Shown: positions 18,975 to 29,582, counted from the first letter of the stretch. The stretch: 56,228 bases of DNA from Solirubrobacterales bacterium (GCA_003132505.1 PKXY01000042.1:1084-57311), one strand, 5' to 3'. Numbers and translations are program-made. The notes: generated by a model from the sequence alone, not told the origin.

Positions 18975-20351
18975 ATGAATCCGGCGACGGTCGTGATCCT
19001 CGCAGCTGGACGTGGCACGCGCATGCGCTCGGCGACGCCGAAGCTGGCGCACGACCTCTGCGGTTGGCCGCTGATCCACTGGCCGGTCGCGGCCGCGCGC
19101 GAGGCCGGCGCGGCGCGTGTGATCGTCGTGGTGTCCGAGGAATCCCCGCTTGACGGCGCACTCCCGCACGGCGTGCTGAGCGCGACGCAGGCAACGCCAA
19201 ACGGCACCGGCGGCGCCGTGCTTGCGGCCGGTTCGCAGATCGACCACGCCGCGAGCGTGATCGTGCTCAACGGTGACGTGCCGCTGGTGGACGCCGCACT
19301 GCTGCGTGAACTCGCCGACCAGCACGAGCTGAGCGGCGCCGCGGCGACCATGGTCACCATCGAGCTCGACGATCCGCGCGGCTACGGTCGCGTGGTACGC
19401 GACGCGGACGGGGCGGTCGAGCGCGTCGTCGAGACCAAGAACGGCGGCGAGGCGTCGGCCAGCGAGCTCGCAATCCGCGAGGTCAACACCGGTGTCTTTG
19501 CCTTCAAGGCGGACGTCCTGCTCGAGCAGCTCGCGCGTGTTCCAGCGGTCGGCGAGGAGATCTACCTTCCGGGCGTGCTGCCCTTGATCCGCGCGGCCGG
19601 CGGAGCGCTCGCCACGTTCGCCGCGGAGGATCCCGCGCTGCTGCTCGGCGTCAACGATCGCGCTCAGCTTGCAGTCGTGCGCGCCGAGGCGCAGCGCCGC
19701 ATCCAGGAGCGCCACATGCTGGCCGGCGTAACGATCGTGCAGCCGTCGAGCACCAGCATCGACGTTGGCGTGAAGATCGCCGCCGACACCTTGGTCGAGC
19801 CATGCACGCAGCTCCTCGGCGACACGCGGATCGGAACCGGCGCGAGCGTCGGGCCACACACGACCGTGATCGACTCGCTGCTCGGCGACGGCGTGCGCGT
19901 GCTCCACTCGCACCTTGTGGACTGCGAGCTGCGCGAAGGTGCCACCGTCGGTCCGTTCGCCTATCTGAGGCCGGGAGCCCTGCTGCGCGAACGGGCGAAG
20001 GCGGGGACGTTCGTGGAGATCAAGAATTCAGACGTAGGTGCCCGCACCAAGGTGCCACACCTCTCATATGTCGGCGATGCCGATATCGGCGAGGACACGA
20101 ATCTCGGTGCCGGGTCGATCACCGCCAACTACGACGGCTACGCCAAGCACCGCACGAAGATCGGAGCCCGTGTGCGTGGCTCGGTCGATACTTCCTATGT
20201 CGCGCCTGTAACGGTTGGCGACGACGCGTGGACGGCGGCCGGCTCCGTGATAACCGGTGACGTGCCGCCCGGCGCGCTCGCTGTGGCGCGTTCCCGGCAG
20301 CGCAACGTGGAGGGCTACTCAGAGCGCCGCAAAGACGCCGAGGACGCGTAG
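18975..20351 (+). CDS. glmU: Bifunctional N-acetylglucosamine-1-phosphate uridyltransferase / glucosamine-1-phosphate acetyltransferase
   Basis: 458 aa; makes UDP-GlcNAc for peptidoglycan. N-terminal pyrophosphorylase: VVILAAGRGTRMRSATPKLAHDLCGWPLI, then VLNGDVPLV and EVNTGVFAF. The C-terminal half is a left-handed beta-helix with hexapeptide repeats (VGPFAYLRPGA, KAGTFVEIKNSDVG, PHLSYVGDADIGEDTNLGAGSITANYDG). All expected blocks are present in order. It is followed 11 nt later by prs, and its stop codon lies inside the likely prs -10. Confidence 0.97.
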   Translation: MNPATVVILAAGRGTRMRSATPKLAHDLCGWPLIHWPVAAAREAGAARVIVVVSEESPLDGALPHGVLSATQATPNGTGGAVLAAGSQIDHAASVIVLNGDVPLVDAALLRELADQHELSGAAATMVTIELDDPRGYGRVVRDADGAVERVVETKNGGEASASELAIREVNTGVFAFKADVLLEQLARVPAVGEEIYLPGVLPLIRAAGGALATFAAEDPALLLGVNDRAQLAVVRAEAQRRIQERHMLAGVTIVQPSSTSIDVGVKIAADTLVEPCTQLLGDTRIGTGASVGPHTTVIDSLLGDGVRVLHSHLVDCELREGATVGPFAYLRPGALLRERAKAGTFVEIKNSDVGARTKVPHLSYVGDADIGEDTNLGAGSITANYDGYAKHRTKIGARVRGSVDTSYVAPVTVGDDAWTAAGSVITGDVPPGALAVARSRQRNVEGYSERRKDAEDA

Positions 20352-20354
20352 ACT
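20349..20354 (+). promoter_or_regulatory. -10-like TAGACT before prs, overlapping the glmU stop
   Basis: The first three bases are the glmU TAG. The hexamer ends 8 nt before the prs ATG. Confidence 0.45.
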
Positions 20355-20362
20355 GGCGAGCG

Positions 20363-21382
20363 ATGAGTGTGCTGGAGCCCCAGGGCGCGGTCACCAGCCT
20401 GCCGATCGAATCCGAGAAACGGCTGATGCTGTTCGGCGGGCGTGCGACGCCGCAGCTCGCGCTCAACATCGCCGGCAAGCTCGGCGTCGAGCTCGGTCCT
20501 GCGGACTTGCACACGTTCTCGAACGGCGAGGTCTATTGCCGATACGAGGAGTCGATTCGCGGCGCCGACGTCTTCATCGTCCAGTCGACGTGCGGCAACC
20601 CGGAGACCGGCTTGACGGCGAACGACGCGCTGATGGAGCTGTTGGTGATGATCGACGCGGCGGTCGGCGCCTCGGCGCACCGCGTGATCGCGGTGATGCC
20701 GTGGTATGGCTACTCGCGCCAGGACAAGAAGTCGGCCCCACGCGAGCCGATCAGCGCGCGGCTCGTGGCCCGCATGCTGGAATCGGCCGGTGCCGACCGG
20801 CTGCTGACGATGGACCTCCACGCCGGTCAGGTCCAGGGGTTCACCTCGAAGCCGGTCGACCACATGACGGCCCGCTTCATCCTCGCCCAGCATTTCAACG
20901 ACCTTGCGCTGGAGAACCTCGTCGTGGTCGCGCCCGACGTCGGCCGCGCGAAGCTCGCGCAGAGTTTCGCCAAGAACGTCGGCGCCGGCCTCGCGGTGAT
21001 GACCAAGGACCGCCCGGCGCGGCACGTGGCGGAGATCGGCTACGTGATCGGCGAGGTACGCGGCAAGAACGCGATCATCGTCGACGACATCATCGACACC
21101 GCGGGCACGCTGAAGGCCGCCACGCTGACGCTGCTCGAGCAGGGCGCCCAGCGCGTCTTCGCCGCCGCGACGCACGGCGTCTTCTCCGGCCCGGCGTTCG
21201 AGAACATCGCCGCCACGCCGCTCGAGCAGGTCGTAGTGACCGACACGATTCCGCTGCGCCGCGGGGCGCCGGAGCAGGTCCGCCAGATGCCCTGCGCTGA
21301 GCTGCTCACCAACTCGATCCGCCAGATCTTCACCGGCGGCTCGGTGAGCGAGGTCTTCGCCGGCGAGAACCAGCTGTTTTGA
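20363..21382 (+). CDS. prs: Ribose-phosphate pyrophosphokinase
   Basis: PRPP synthase, 339 aa; transfers pyrophosphate from ATP to ribose 5-phosphate for nucleotide, His and Trp synthesis. Visible motifs: ELGPADLHTFSNGEVYCRYEESIRG, DVFIVQSTCG, MPWYGYSRQDKK, TMDLHAGQVQGF (metal-binding His), VVVAPDVGRAKLAQ, and the PRPP loop VDDIIDTAGTL. The N-terminal 18 residues extend beyond the usual start. The glmU-prs pairing is conserved in many bacteria. Its TGA overlaps the next start (TTGA). Confidence 0.97.
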   Translation: MSVLEPQGAVTSLPIESEKRLMLFGGRATPQLALNIAGKLGVELGPADLHTFSNGEVYCRYEESIRGADVFIVQSTCGNPETGLTANDALMELLVMIDAAVGASAHRVIAVMPWYGYSRQDKKSAPREPISARLVARMLESAGADRLLTMDLHAGQVQGFTSKPVDHMTARFILAQHFNDLALENLVVVAPDVGRAKLAQSFAKNVGAGLAVMTKDRPARHVAEIGYVIGEVRGKNAIIVDDIIDTAGTLKAATLTLLEQGAQRVFAAATHGVFSGPAFENIAATPLEQVVVTDTIPLRRGAPEQVRQMPCAELLTNSIRQIFTGGSVSEVFAGENQLF

Positions 21383-21684
21383 CGGATCGCCTCGCGACGC
21401 TCGCCAGCCGGCTCGGCCTGAGCGACGACGAAGCGCTGGCGATCTTTCAGATCGATGCGCTCGCGGCCATCGGTGGGGAATACGAGCACCGCCCAGAGAT
21501 CGAGATCCTCGACTCGATGACCGAAGAAGCCGCCGAGCTGGTCGGCGTCGGCCCGCTCACCCGCTGGGTCCGCTCGAGCGCCACCACGCCGCCGCCGCTT
21601 GAGTTGCTAGAGCAGCGCGACTTCCTCGCCTTCGAGGATGCGCTCGACCGCTGGCTGCGCGACAGCGGTGTCGTCCCGGGATAG
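21379..21684 (+). CDS. Small conserved-looking protein of unknown function
   Basis: 101 aa, TTG start overlapping the prs stop by 4 nt. The sequence is helical and acidic, without a membrane segment. The second half (LVGVGPLTRWVRSSATTPPPLELLEQRDFLAFEDALDRWL) loosely recalls the toxin-binding DUF2384/MbcA-like pattern, in which a W-R-x-P block is followed by L-L and a helix. That likeness is weak, and I would not name it on this basis. Confidence 0.6.
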   Translation: MTDRLATLASRLGLSDDEALAIFQIDALAAIGGEYEHRPEIEILDSMTEEAAELVGVGPLTRWVRSSATTPPPLELLEQRDFLAFEDALDRWLRDSGVVPG

Positions 21685-21765
21685 GGCGGTCGCGTGGATC
21701 GACCTCGGTCTCAAGGCCGTGCGGCCGAGCGGACCGTTTGCGCCCCGTCAGCGCTCGACGCACGC

Positions 21766-21771
21766 TAAGCT
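21766..21771 (+). promoter_or_regulatory. -10-like TAAGCT before the L25 gene
   Basis: It ends 10 nt before ATG 21782; no Shine-Dalgarno. It lies in the 97-nt gap after the 101-aa gene. Confidence 0.4.
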
Positions 21772-21781
21772 GGCCGACGAC

Positions 21782-22474
21782 ATGTCGACCAGCGTGCCAA
21801 CCCGTCTCGACGTCCGCGGCCGCGAATCCGCCGGCTCGCGCAGCGTCAGGCGCCTTCGCCGCGAAGGCCTCGTGCCCGGGGTCCTTTACGGCGGCGGCGG
21901 CGATGCGGTGAGCTTCGCCGTCGACGAGCGTGAGCTGCGCCACGCGCTCGCTGCGCGCGGTGCCGTGCTCGAGGTTGCGGTCGACGGCGGCAGGCCGACG
22001 CCGGCTGTTCTCAAGGACCATCAGCGCGACCCGGTGCGTGGTAGCACGGTGCACCTCGACCTCGTGCGCGTTCGGCTTGACCAGGCGATCCAGGCGGGCG
22101 TCTCGATCGTTCTGGTCGGAGCTGAAGCTGCGCCTGGGGTCCGCGAAGGTGGCGTGCTCGAGCAAATCACCCACGAGGTTCAAGTGGAAGCGCTTCCGAC
22201 AGCGATTCCCGAATCGATCGTCTACGACGTGTCGGACATGTCGATCGGTGACACGGTGACGCTCGAGGCGATCGTGGCACCCGAGGGCTTGATGCTGCTC
22301 GGCGACCCACAGGAGATCGTGATCGCGACGTTGACACCGCCACGCCTTCGTTCAGAGACCGATACCGAGCTGGAGCTCGAGACCGGGGTCGTCGGTGAAG
22401 GCGCCGAGGGCGTCTCCGACTCGGACGGCGCCGCGGCTGAGGAAGCCGCCGCAGGCGGCGAGAGCTCCGAGTAG
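21782..22474 (+). CDS. rplY: 50S ribosomal protein L25/general stress protein Ctc
   Basis: Binds 5S rRNA. 230 aa with the long CTC-type C-terminal domain. RLDVRGRESAGSRSVRRLRREGLVPGVLYGGG is the 5S-binding N terminus; the second domain includes VREGGVLEQITHEVQVEALPTAIPESIVYDVSDMSIGD. The end is an acidic Glu/Ala tail. An in-frame upstream start at 21638 would overlap the previous gene and lacks conservation. It is followed by pth, the classical L25-pth-mfd order. Confidence 0.95.
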   Translation: MSTSVPTRLDVRGRESAGSRSVRRLRREGLVPGVLYGGGGDAVSFAVDERELRHALAARGAVLEVAVDGGRPTPAVLKDHQRDPVRGSTVHLDLVRVRLDQAIQAGVSIVLVGAEAAPGVREGGVLEQITHEVQVEALPTAIPESIVYDVSDMSIGDTVTLEAIVAPEGLMLLGDPQEIVIATLTPPRLRSETDTELELETGVVGEGAEGVSDSDGAAAEEAAAGGESSE

Positions 22475-22501
22475 CAACTGCGGTTCTCGCGCGGCGGCTC
22501 G

Positions 22502-23047
22502 GTGCTGGATTGGCTCGTCGTCGGGCTCGGCAATCCCGGCCGCGAGCACGAGGGAACTCGTCACAACGTCGGCTTCGCGGTGATCGAGCGCCTGGCAGAG
22601 CGCTGGGAGATCACCCGCTCACGCGATCGCTACCGCGGACGTCTGCGTGAAGGACGCGCCGGCCCGGACGGTCCGCGTGTCGCGCTGCTCGAGCCGCAGA
22701 CCTATATGAATGATGCGGGTCGCTCGGTTGGTCCGGCGCGCGGCGCCTACCGGCTGCCGCTCGACCGGGTGCTTGTGGTACACGACGAGATCGACCTGCC
22801 GTTTGGCGAGGTCCGCTCGCGCGTCGGCGGCGGGCTGGCCGGACACAACGGACTCAAGTCACTTCGCGCCGAGCTCGGCGGCGGCGACTTTGCCCGTGTG
22901 CGCGTCGGCGTCGGCCGCCCGCCTTCGAGCGACCCGGACGTTGTCGCCGAGTACGTCCTCTCGCGCTTTCGCGAGCCGCTGACCGAGGTCGATGCGCTCG
23001 TCGATCGTGCCTGCGACGCGGTCGTCGCCGTAGTGTTGGCACCCTGA
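22502..23047 (+). CDS. pth: Peptidyl-tRNA hydrolase
   Basis: Releases peptides from prematurely dissociated peptidyl-tRNA. 181 aa. VVGLGNPGREHEGTRHNVGF gives the conserved Asn11 and catalytic His21, EPQTYMNDAGRSVG gives the second Asn, VVHDEIDLPFGEVR the Asp, and GGLAGHNGLKSL the tRNA-binding loop. The GTG start puts the motif at the usual distance. mfd follows after 2 nt. Confidence 0.95.
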   Translation: MLDWLVVGLGNPGREHEGTRHNVGFAVIERLAERWEITRSRDRYRGRLREGRAGPDGPRVALLEPQTYMNDAGRSVGPARGAYRLPLDRVLVVHDEIDLPFGEVRSRVGGGLAGHNGLKSLRAELGGGDFARVRVGVGRPPSSDPDVVAEYVLSRFREPLTEVDALVDRACDAVVAVVLAP

Positions 23048-23049
23048 GC

Positions 23050-26000
23050 ATGCTCGCGCCGTTGCTCGATCACCTCGCCGAGAGCGAGGAGGCTCTGGCG
23101 CTCGCCCGCGACGGTGGCGACGCGTTCTGCTCCTCCGCGCTGCGTCCCTTCCTCGTCGCGGCACTACTGGCCCAGTCGGCGGATCGCCCCGCCATTGTCG
23201 TCGCCCCCGACGACCGCGCCGCACACGAGCTAGCGGGCGACCTGTCGGCGTGGCTGGCGCCGCGACAGGTTCGCTTCTACCCATCACGCGGAGTCACATA
23301 CGAGTCCCACCTTAGGCCGCCACCCCACCTCGTCGGCCTCAGAATCGCCGCCCTCGATGCGCTCCTCGAAGCGGACGCCTCCGCCGGGGCGCCGATTCTG
23401 GTCGTATCAGCGCCCGCGCTCTCCGAGAAGGTGCCGGACCCTTCGCTCCGCCCGCACTCCTTTGCACTCGCCGTGGGCGATCTGCTCGACCTCGATGAGT
23501 GCGCGCAGACGCTCGCCGACATGGGCTACGAGCGCGTCGGCCAGGTGGAGGAGCGCGGCCAGTTTGCGATGCGTGGCGGCCTGCTCGACGTCTTTGGTGC
23601 GACCGCTGAGCGCGCGATCCGCGTCGAGCTCCTTGACATCGAGATCGAGTCGCTACGCAGCTTCTCGACGTTCACGCAGCGATCCCTCGAGCGCGTCGAC
23701 CGCATCGAGATCGCACCCGCGGCTGAGCTCGCGCTCGAGCACCGGCCGCTCCTGCCGGCCGAGACGAGCGACGGCGAGCGCCCCGATATCGCCGAGCTGC
23801 TTCCCGTCGACCGCTTCCAGCCGTTGCTCGAGCTTGCCGGTCCCGAGACCACGCTGATCGTCTGCGCGAGCGAGGAGATCTCGCCGACGCTTCGCGACCA
23901 CTGGGCCGACGTCTGTGCGGCCTTCCACGATGACGACGCGCACCAGCTCTACGTGCCGCCGGAGGAGCTCGAGCGTGTTCTCGCCGAGCGGGCCCTCGTT
24001 CGGCTTTCGTCGCTTGCGGGCAGCGCGCCGATCGAGCTGCATGCTCAGGCTAGCCTGCCGGTCGCGCGCACACTCGCGGAGGCGGAGGCGGCGCTCGAGC
24101 GTCAGCTGCGCTCCGGTTACAGGACCGTGGTCACCTGGGCGCGGCGTGGCGATGGCGAGCGCGCGGCCCTCAACCTCACTCGCCTCAAGGCCCGCTGGAT
24201 CGAGCAGAGCCCAGCGCGCGACGAGCTGACGTTTGCCCAGGCGACACTGCACGAAGGGTTCGTCGCACCGTCGCTGCGCCTCGCGGTGATCCCCGACCAC
24301 CGCCTCTACCAGCGACGTCGCCAACCGGCCCGTCCGCAGACCGCCGGCCGCGGCGCGCTGCGCTCGTTCGCCGACCTTCGCGCCGGCGATTACGTGGTGC
24401 ACGAGGACCACGGCGTCGCTCGCTTCGCCGGCTTCGACACGCGCACGGTCGCCGGCGTCACACGCGACTACCTGTTGCTCGAATACCAGGGCGATGATCG
24501 GGTCTACGCGCCCACCGACCAGTTCGCGAAAATCTCGCGCTACGTCGGCGCCGGCGCGGGCGAACCGATGTTGTCGAAGCTCGGCGGCACGCGCTGGGAA
24601 AGGCTAAAGGCTCGCGCCCGTCGCGCGGCGCAAGATCTCGCCGGCGAGCTGCTCTCGCTCTATGTCGAGCGCCGCCGCCGCGAGGGGCACGCGTTCGCAC
24701 TTGACGGCGACTGGCAGCGCGAGTTCGAGGCTCGCTTCCCCTACGCCGAGACGCCCGACCAGCGCGAGGCGATCGACCTCGTGAAAGCCGACATGGAGGC
24801 GCCGCGGCCGATGGACCGTTTGATCTGCGGCGACGTCGGCTACGGCAAGACGGAGGTCGCGCTACGGGCCGCATTCAAATGCGTCGCCGACGGCAAGCAG
24901 GTCCTGATGCTTGTGCCGACGACGATCCTCGCCCAGCAGCACTTCGGGACGTTCCGCGAGAGGCTTGCCGACTACCCCATCACCGTTGAGCATGTCTCAC
25001 GCTTTCGCAGCGCGGCCGAGCAGCGCGATGCAATCGAGCGTTTTCGCGAGGGCCGGGTGGACATCCTGATCGGCACTCATCGCGTGCTTTCGCGCGATGT
25101 GCGCGCCAAGGATCTCGGCCTTCTGATCCTCGACGAGGAACAGCGGTTCGGCGTTCGCCAGAAGGAGCTGCTGCGCCAGCTGCGCTTGCGCGTCGACGTG
25201 ATTGCGATGTCGGCGACACCGATTCCCCGCACGTTGCAGATGTCCCTTGCGGGCCTGCGCGACATATCGGTGATCGAGACGCCACCCGAGGGGCGTCGCC
25301 CCGTCCGTACCTACGTCGGCGAATACGACGAGCAGCTCGTCCGTCAGGCGCTCGAGCGCGAGCACGACCGCTCCGGCCAGGCGTTCTATATGCACAACCG
25401 CGTCGAGACGATCGACGAGGTCGCCGCCGGCCTGCGCGGCCTCTGCCCGCAGCTCCGCTTCGAGGTCGCTCACGGTCAGCTAGAGGAGCAGGAGCTCGAG
25501 GCACGGATGATGAGCTTCCTGCGCGGCGACGCCGACGTGCTCGTGTGCACATCGATCATCGAGTCGGGGATCGACATCCCGCAGGCGAACACCCTGATCG
25601 TCGAGCGCTCAGATCATTTCGGGCTCGCCCAGCTTTACCAGATTCGCGGTCGCGTCGGACGCAGCCGCGAACGCGCGTACGCCTATCTGCTCTACGACTC
25701 GGCGGCTGGCCTGACGGCGGACGCGGCGCAGCGGCTCGCAGCGCTGTCGGACTTCACCGAGCTCGGCGCCGGCTTTCAGATCGCGATGCGCGACCTCGAG
25801 CTGCGCGGCGCCGGAAACCTTCTCGGCGACGAGCAGTCTGGTCACGTCGCGGCGCTTGGATTCGAGCTCTACATGCAGATGCTCGACGCGGCTCTGCGCG
25901 AGGCGGAGGGTGACGAGCACGCCGACGAGGAGTGGGAGCCCGTGCGCTTGGATGTCGACGTCGACGCCTACGTCCCGGCGGCGTACGTTGGTTTCGAGCA

Positions 26001-26379
26001 GGCCAAGATCGAGGTCCATCGCCGCATCGCCGGAGCGCGTGAGGTGGCCGAGCTCGAGCTGCTGCGTGCTGAGCTCGCCGATCGCTTTGGGCCGCCGCCA
26101 GAGCCGGTGCAGCACCTCCTCGACCTTCAGCGTGCCCGCATCAAGCTCGGAGCGGCCGGCGCCCGCGTCGTCAGCTTCCGCGCCGGGCGACTCGCCATCA
26201 CGCCGATCGAGCTCGACTCGGCGGGGGTGCGGGAGCTGCGTCAGCGACTCGAAGGCGTCGTTTACGAGTCCGGCCGCTCGCAGGTGCTGGTGCGTGTGCC
26301 GGAGCAGCCCGAGCAGCGCTTCCCGGCGGTGCTCGCGGTGGCCGACGCCGTGCTGGCCGCAAGCACGGCAAGCGGCTAG
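23050..26379 (+). CDS. mfd: Transcription-repair coupling factor
   Basis: 1109 aa. ATP-dependent translocase that displaces stalled RNA polymerase and recruits UvrA. The order is an N-terminal UvrB-like region (RFYPSRGVTYESHLRPP ... GQFAMRGGLLDVF), the RNA polymerase-interacting domain beginning near GDYVVHEDHGVARFAGFD, and the RecG-like motor with Walker A GDVGYGKTEVA at about residue 594, ILDEEQRFGVRQKE (DEEQ box), AMSATPIPRTLQ and HNRVETIDEVA. It ends in the TRCF C-terminal domain (RFGPPPEPVQHLL). Nothing is missing. Confidence 0.98.
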   Translation: MLAPLLDHLAESEEALALARDGGDAFCSSALRPFLVAALLAQSADRPAIVVAPDDRAAHELAGDLSAWLAPRQVRFYPSRGVTYESHLRPPPHLVGLRIAALDALLEADASAGAPILVVSAPALSEKVPDPSLRPHSFALAVGDLLDLDECAQTLADMGYERVGQVEERGQFAMRGGLLDVFGATAERAIRVELLDIEIESLRSFSTFTQRSLERVDRIEIAPAAELALEHRPLLPAETSDGERPDIAELLPVDRFQPLLELAGPETTLIVCASEEISPTLRDHWADVCAAFHDDDAHQLYVPPEELERVLAERALVRLSSLAGSAPIELHAQASLPVARTLAEAEAALERQLRSGYRTVVTWARRGDGERAALNLTRLKARWIEQSPARDELTFAQATLHEGFVAPSLRLAVIPDHRLYQRRRQPARPQTAGRGALRSFADLRAGDYVVHEDHGVARFAGFDTRTVAGVTRDYLLLEYQGDDRVYAPTDQFAKISRYVGAGAGEPMLSKLGGTRWERLKARARRAAQDLAGELLSLYVERRRREGHAFALDGDWQREFEARFPYAETPDQREAIDLVKADMEAPRPMDRLICGDVGYGKTEVALRAAFKCVADGKQVLMLVPTTILAQQHFGTFRERLADYPITVEHVSRFRSAAEQRDAIERFREGRVDILIGTHRVLSRDVRAKDLGLLILDEEQRFGVRQKELLRQLRLRVDVIAMSATPIPRTLQMSLAGLRDISVIETPPEGRRPVRTYVGEYDEQLVRQALEREHDRSGQAFYMHNRVETIDEVAAGLRGLCPQLRFEVAHGQLEEQELEARMMSFLRGDADVLVCTSIIESGIDIPQANTLIVERSDHFGLAQLYQIRGRVGRSRERAYAYLLYDSAAGLTADAAQRLAALSDFTELGAGFQIAMRDLELRGAGNLLGDEQSGHVAALGFELYMQMLDAALREAEGDEHADEEWEPVRLDVDVDAYVPAAYVGFEQAKIEVHRRIAGAREVAELELLRAELADRFGPPPEPVQHLLDLQRARIKLGAAGARVVSFRAGRLAITPIELDSAGVRELRQRLEGVVYESGRSQVLVRVPEQPEQRFPAVLAVADAVLAASTASG

Positions 26380-26405
26380 CGGCGGACGCGGCCGGGCCTA
26401 TCCGC

Positions 26406-26411
26406 TACGAT
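26406..26411 (+). promoter_or_regulatory. -10-like TACGAT before the PpiC-like lipoprotein gene
   Basis: It ends 9 nt before GTG 26421; no Shine-Dalgarno. Leaderless transcript likely. Confidence 0.5.
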
Positions 26412-26420
26412 CCCGCGCTC

Positions 26421-27557
26421 GTGAGCAGATGGATGCGGACAGCCGTGGCCTCTTGTGCCGCGATCGCCACCGCTGTCGGCGTTGGCGCCTGCGGCTCGGG
26501 CGTTCCTTCGAACTCGATCGCCACGGTCGGCAACGCGAAGGTCACAGATGCGGAGTTTGCGCACTGGATGACCGTGGCGAACAACCAGCCCTACGTCAAC
26601 TCGGGCGACACGCCGCCGGCTGTACCGGTGGCGCCCAACTACACCGCCTGCATCGCCAGCGAGCGCCAACGCGACCCGGGTGGTGGCGCGAGCACCTGGA
26701 AAGCGACCTGCGTCACGACCTACGACGAGCTGAACCAGGAGGTCACCGCGCTGCTGATCGAGGGAATCTGGTTCCAAGGCGAGGCGAACGACCGCCACGT
26801 CAAGGTGACGAAGGCGCAGATCAACGCGTCCTGGAACGAGGAGCAAAAAACGGAGTCGGCGCTTTCGACGCCACAGAAGCTCGACACCTTCCTCGCTGAG
26901 TCGGGCTACACCGTCAGCGACCTGAAATGGGTTGCCATGCTCAACCTGCTCCAGGAGGCGATCGTCAAGAAGGTCGACGCTAAGGCCGGAGACATCTCCG
27001 CTGCGCGAATTGCCGCCTACTACAAGTCGCACCGCTCCGCCTACGAACAGCCAGAGCGCCGTGACGTCGATCTGGTACTCGTCGGGACTGCGGCGCAGGC
27101 GGCGACCGTCAAATCACTGCTCGCCGGTGGCCAGAGCTTCGCCAAGGTTGCCAAGCAGTACTCGATCGATCCGACGACCAAGAGCAGTGGTGGCGTCGAG
27201 GACGGTGTCGAGCAGGGCGAGGAGACGGCTATCTTCAACGCTGCGATCTTCAAGGCAAAGGTCGGGGTGCTCGAGTCGACCGCGAAGACGCCGTTTGGTT
27301 ACTACGTTTTCAAGGTCACGTCGGTCACGTCTGCCAGCCTCGAGCCGCTCAGCACGGCGCGGACGGCGATCAAGGCCACGCTCGCCTCCAACGGCCAGAC
27401 CGCAGCCATTGACGAGCTGCGCACGACCTTCGTCAAGAAGTGGCGAGCCCGCACCACGTGCGCGTCCGGGCACCTCGTGTCGGACGCATGCTCCAACGCG
27501 CCGGCGACGTCGTCAACCGGCGCGAGTGGAACGACCAGCTCGACCGGCTCCAGTTGA
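26421..27557 (+). CDS. Lipoprotein with SurA/PpiC-type peptidyl-prolyl isomerase domain
   Basis: 378 aa. N terminus: positive RWMR, hydrophobic core, then VGAC with Cys24 as lipidation site. A SurA_N-like helical region (residues 30-190, with QITKAQIN-like KVTKAQINASWNEE and TPQKLDTFLAESGYT) precedes a parvulin-type domain: RRDVDLVLVGT, LLAGGQSFAKVAKQYSIDPTTKSSGG, PFGYYVFKVTSV. The tail is Ser/Thr/Gly-rich. It is probably a secreted-protein foldase like PrsA. Several parvulin active-site positions cannot be judged by eye. It lies between mfd and eno. Confidence 0.8.
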   Translation: MSRWMRTAVASCAAIATAVGVGACGSGVPSNSIATVGNAKVTDAEFAHWMTVANNQPYVNSGDTPPAVPVAPNYTACIASERQRDPGGGASTWKATCVTTYDELNQEVTALLIEGIWFQGEANDRHVKVTKAQINASWNEEQKTESALSTPQKLDTFLAESGYTVSDLKWVAMLNLLQEAIVKKVDAKAGDISAARIAAYYKSHRSAYEQPERRDVDLVLVGTAAQAATVKSLLAGGQSFAKVAKQYSIDPTTKSSGGVEDGVEQGEETAIFNAAIFKAKVGVLESTAKTPFGYYVFKVTSVTSASLEPLSTARTAIKATLASNGQTAAIDELRTTFVKKWRARTTCASGHLVSDACSNAPATSSTGASGTTSSTGSS

Positions 27558-27569
27558 GTTCGTGACTGA

Positions 27570-28856
<1,287 letters not shown>

Positions 28857-28898
28857 TTCTGGGGGAGGAGCCGGCGGCGCGGGCGCGAATGCGTCTAC

Positions 28899-29234
28899 AT
28901 GCCCGCTTCAGGCAAAAGACCGGGCCGCCCTCCGCGCCGTCCGCGGCGATCGACGCGCATGCGCTGGGATCGCGTCAGCAGGGCTGCGATGCTGTTGGTG
29001 CTAGTTGTTCTCGCCTACCTCTACATCAGCCCGGTCCGCGGACTCATCTCCGATCTGCACGACGCTTCCAGCCGCCACCTGCAGGTCGTCTCACTCGAAC
29101 GCACGTATGCCCAGCTGCGCGCGCAGGAGCGGACACTCGCGCGTGCGAGCACTCTCGAGATCGAGGCGCGCAACCTCGGTCTCGTGCGTGCCGGCGAGCG
29201 CGAGTACGTCGTCAGCGGCCTGCCTGACAACTGA
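28899..29234 (+). CDS. divIC: FtsL/DivIC-type septum formation protein
   Basis: 111 aa. A basic N terminus (PGRPPRRPRRSTR), one membrane helix (about residues 28-45, AAMLLVLVVLAYLYISPV), then a heptad coiled coil ending in ARNLGLVRAGEREYVV, the characteristic LGxVxPGE-like end of this family. It is part of the FtsL-DivIC-FtsQ divisome subcomplex. The position just after eno is the usual one. An alternative ATG lies at 28959. Confidence 0.85.
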   Translation: MPASGKRPGRPPRRPRRSTRMRWDRVSRAAMLLVLVVLAYLYISPVRGLISDLHDASSRHLQVVSLERTYAQLRAQERTLARASTLEIEARNLGLVRAGEREYVVSGLPDN

Positions 29235-29258
29235 CGCGTCACGGGGCGAGCGCTGAGC

Positions 29259-29582
29259 GTGCTCGACACCGCCGTGCACCACTGGCAGGACGGCGATCGG
29301 CGACTGGGCCAGGCGCCGGCGGCGCAGCGACGCGCGCTCGAGCGGGTGATCGAACGGATCGTCGCCGAGCTCCGCTGGCGGCTCGGTAGCTCGTTCACGA
29401 TCGATGAACTGGTCGACTGCTACGACGGGTCACCAGCCTGGTCGCTCGGCCTGGCGCTGCAAGCTTCCCCAGCTGAGCCGATGGCCTGGGAGCAATGGGT
29501 GAGCGACGCGGCGTTCTACAGGCATATGCGTAGGGCGCGGGATTGGCCGAAGGGCGCACGGGGCGCACGCGGGTCTGGGTAG
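29259..29582 (+). CDS. Conserved-looking protein of unknown function downstream of divIC
   Basis: 107 aa from GTG. It is soluble and helical, with AQRRALERVIERIVAELRWRLGSSFTIDELVDCYDGSPAW and MAWEQWVSDAAFYRHMRRARDW. No domain recognised; the order and spacing (24 nt after divIC) suggest co-transcription. The last 10 codons lie in the direct repeat at 29564, so the C terminus may be eroded or extended. Confidence 0.6.
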   Translation: MLDTAVHHWQDGDRRLGQAPAAQRRALERVIERIVAELRWRLGSSFTIDELVDCYDGSPAWSLGLALQASPAEPMAWEQWVSDAAFYRHMRRARDWPKGARGARGSG

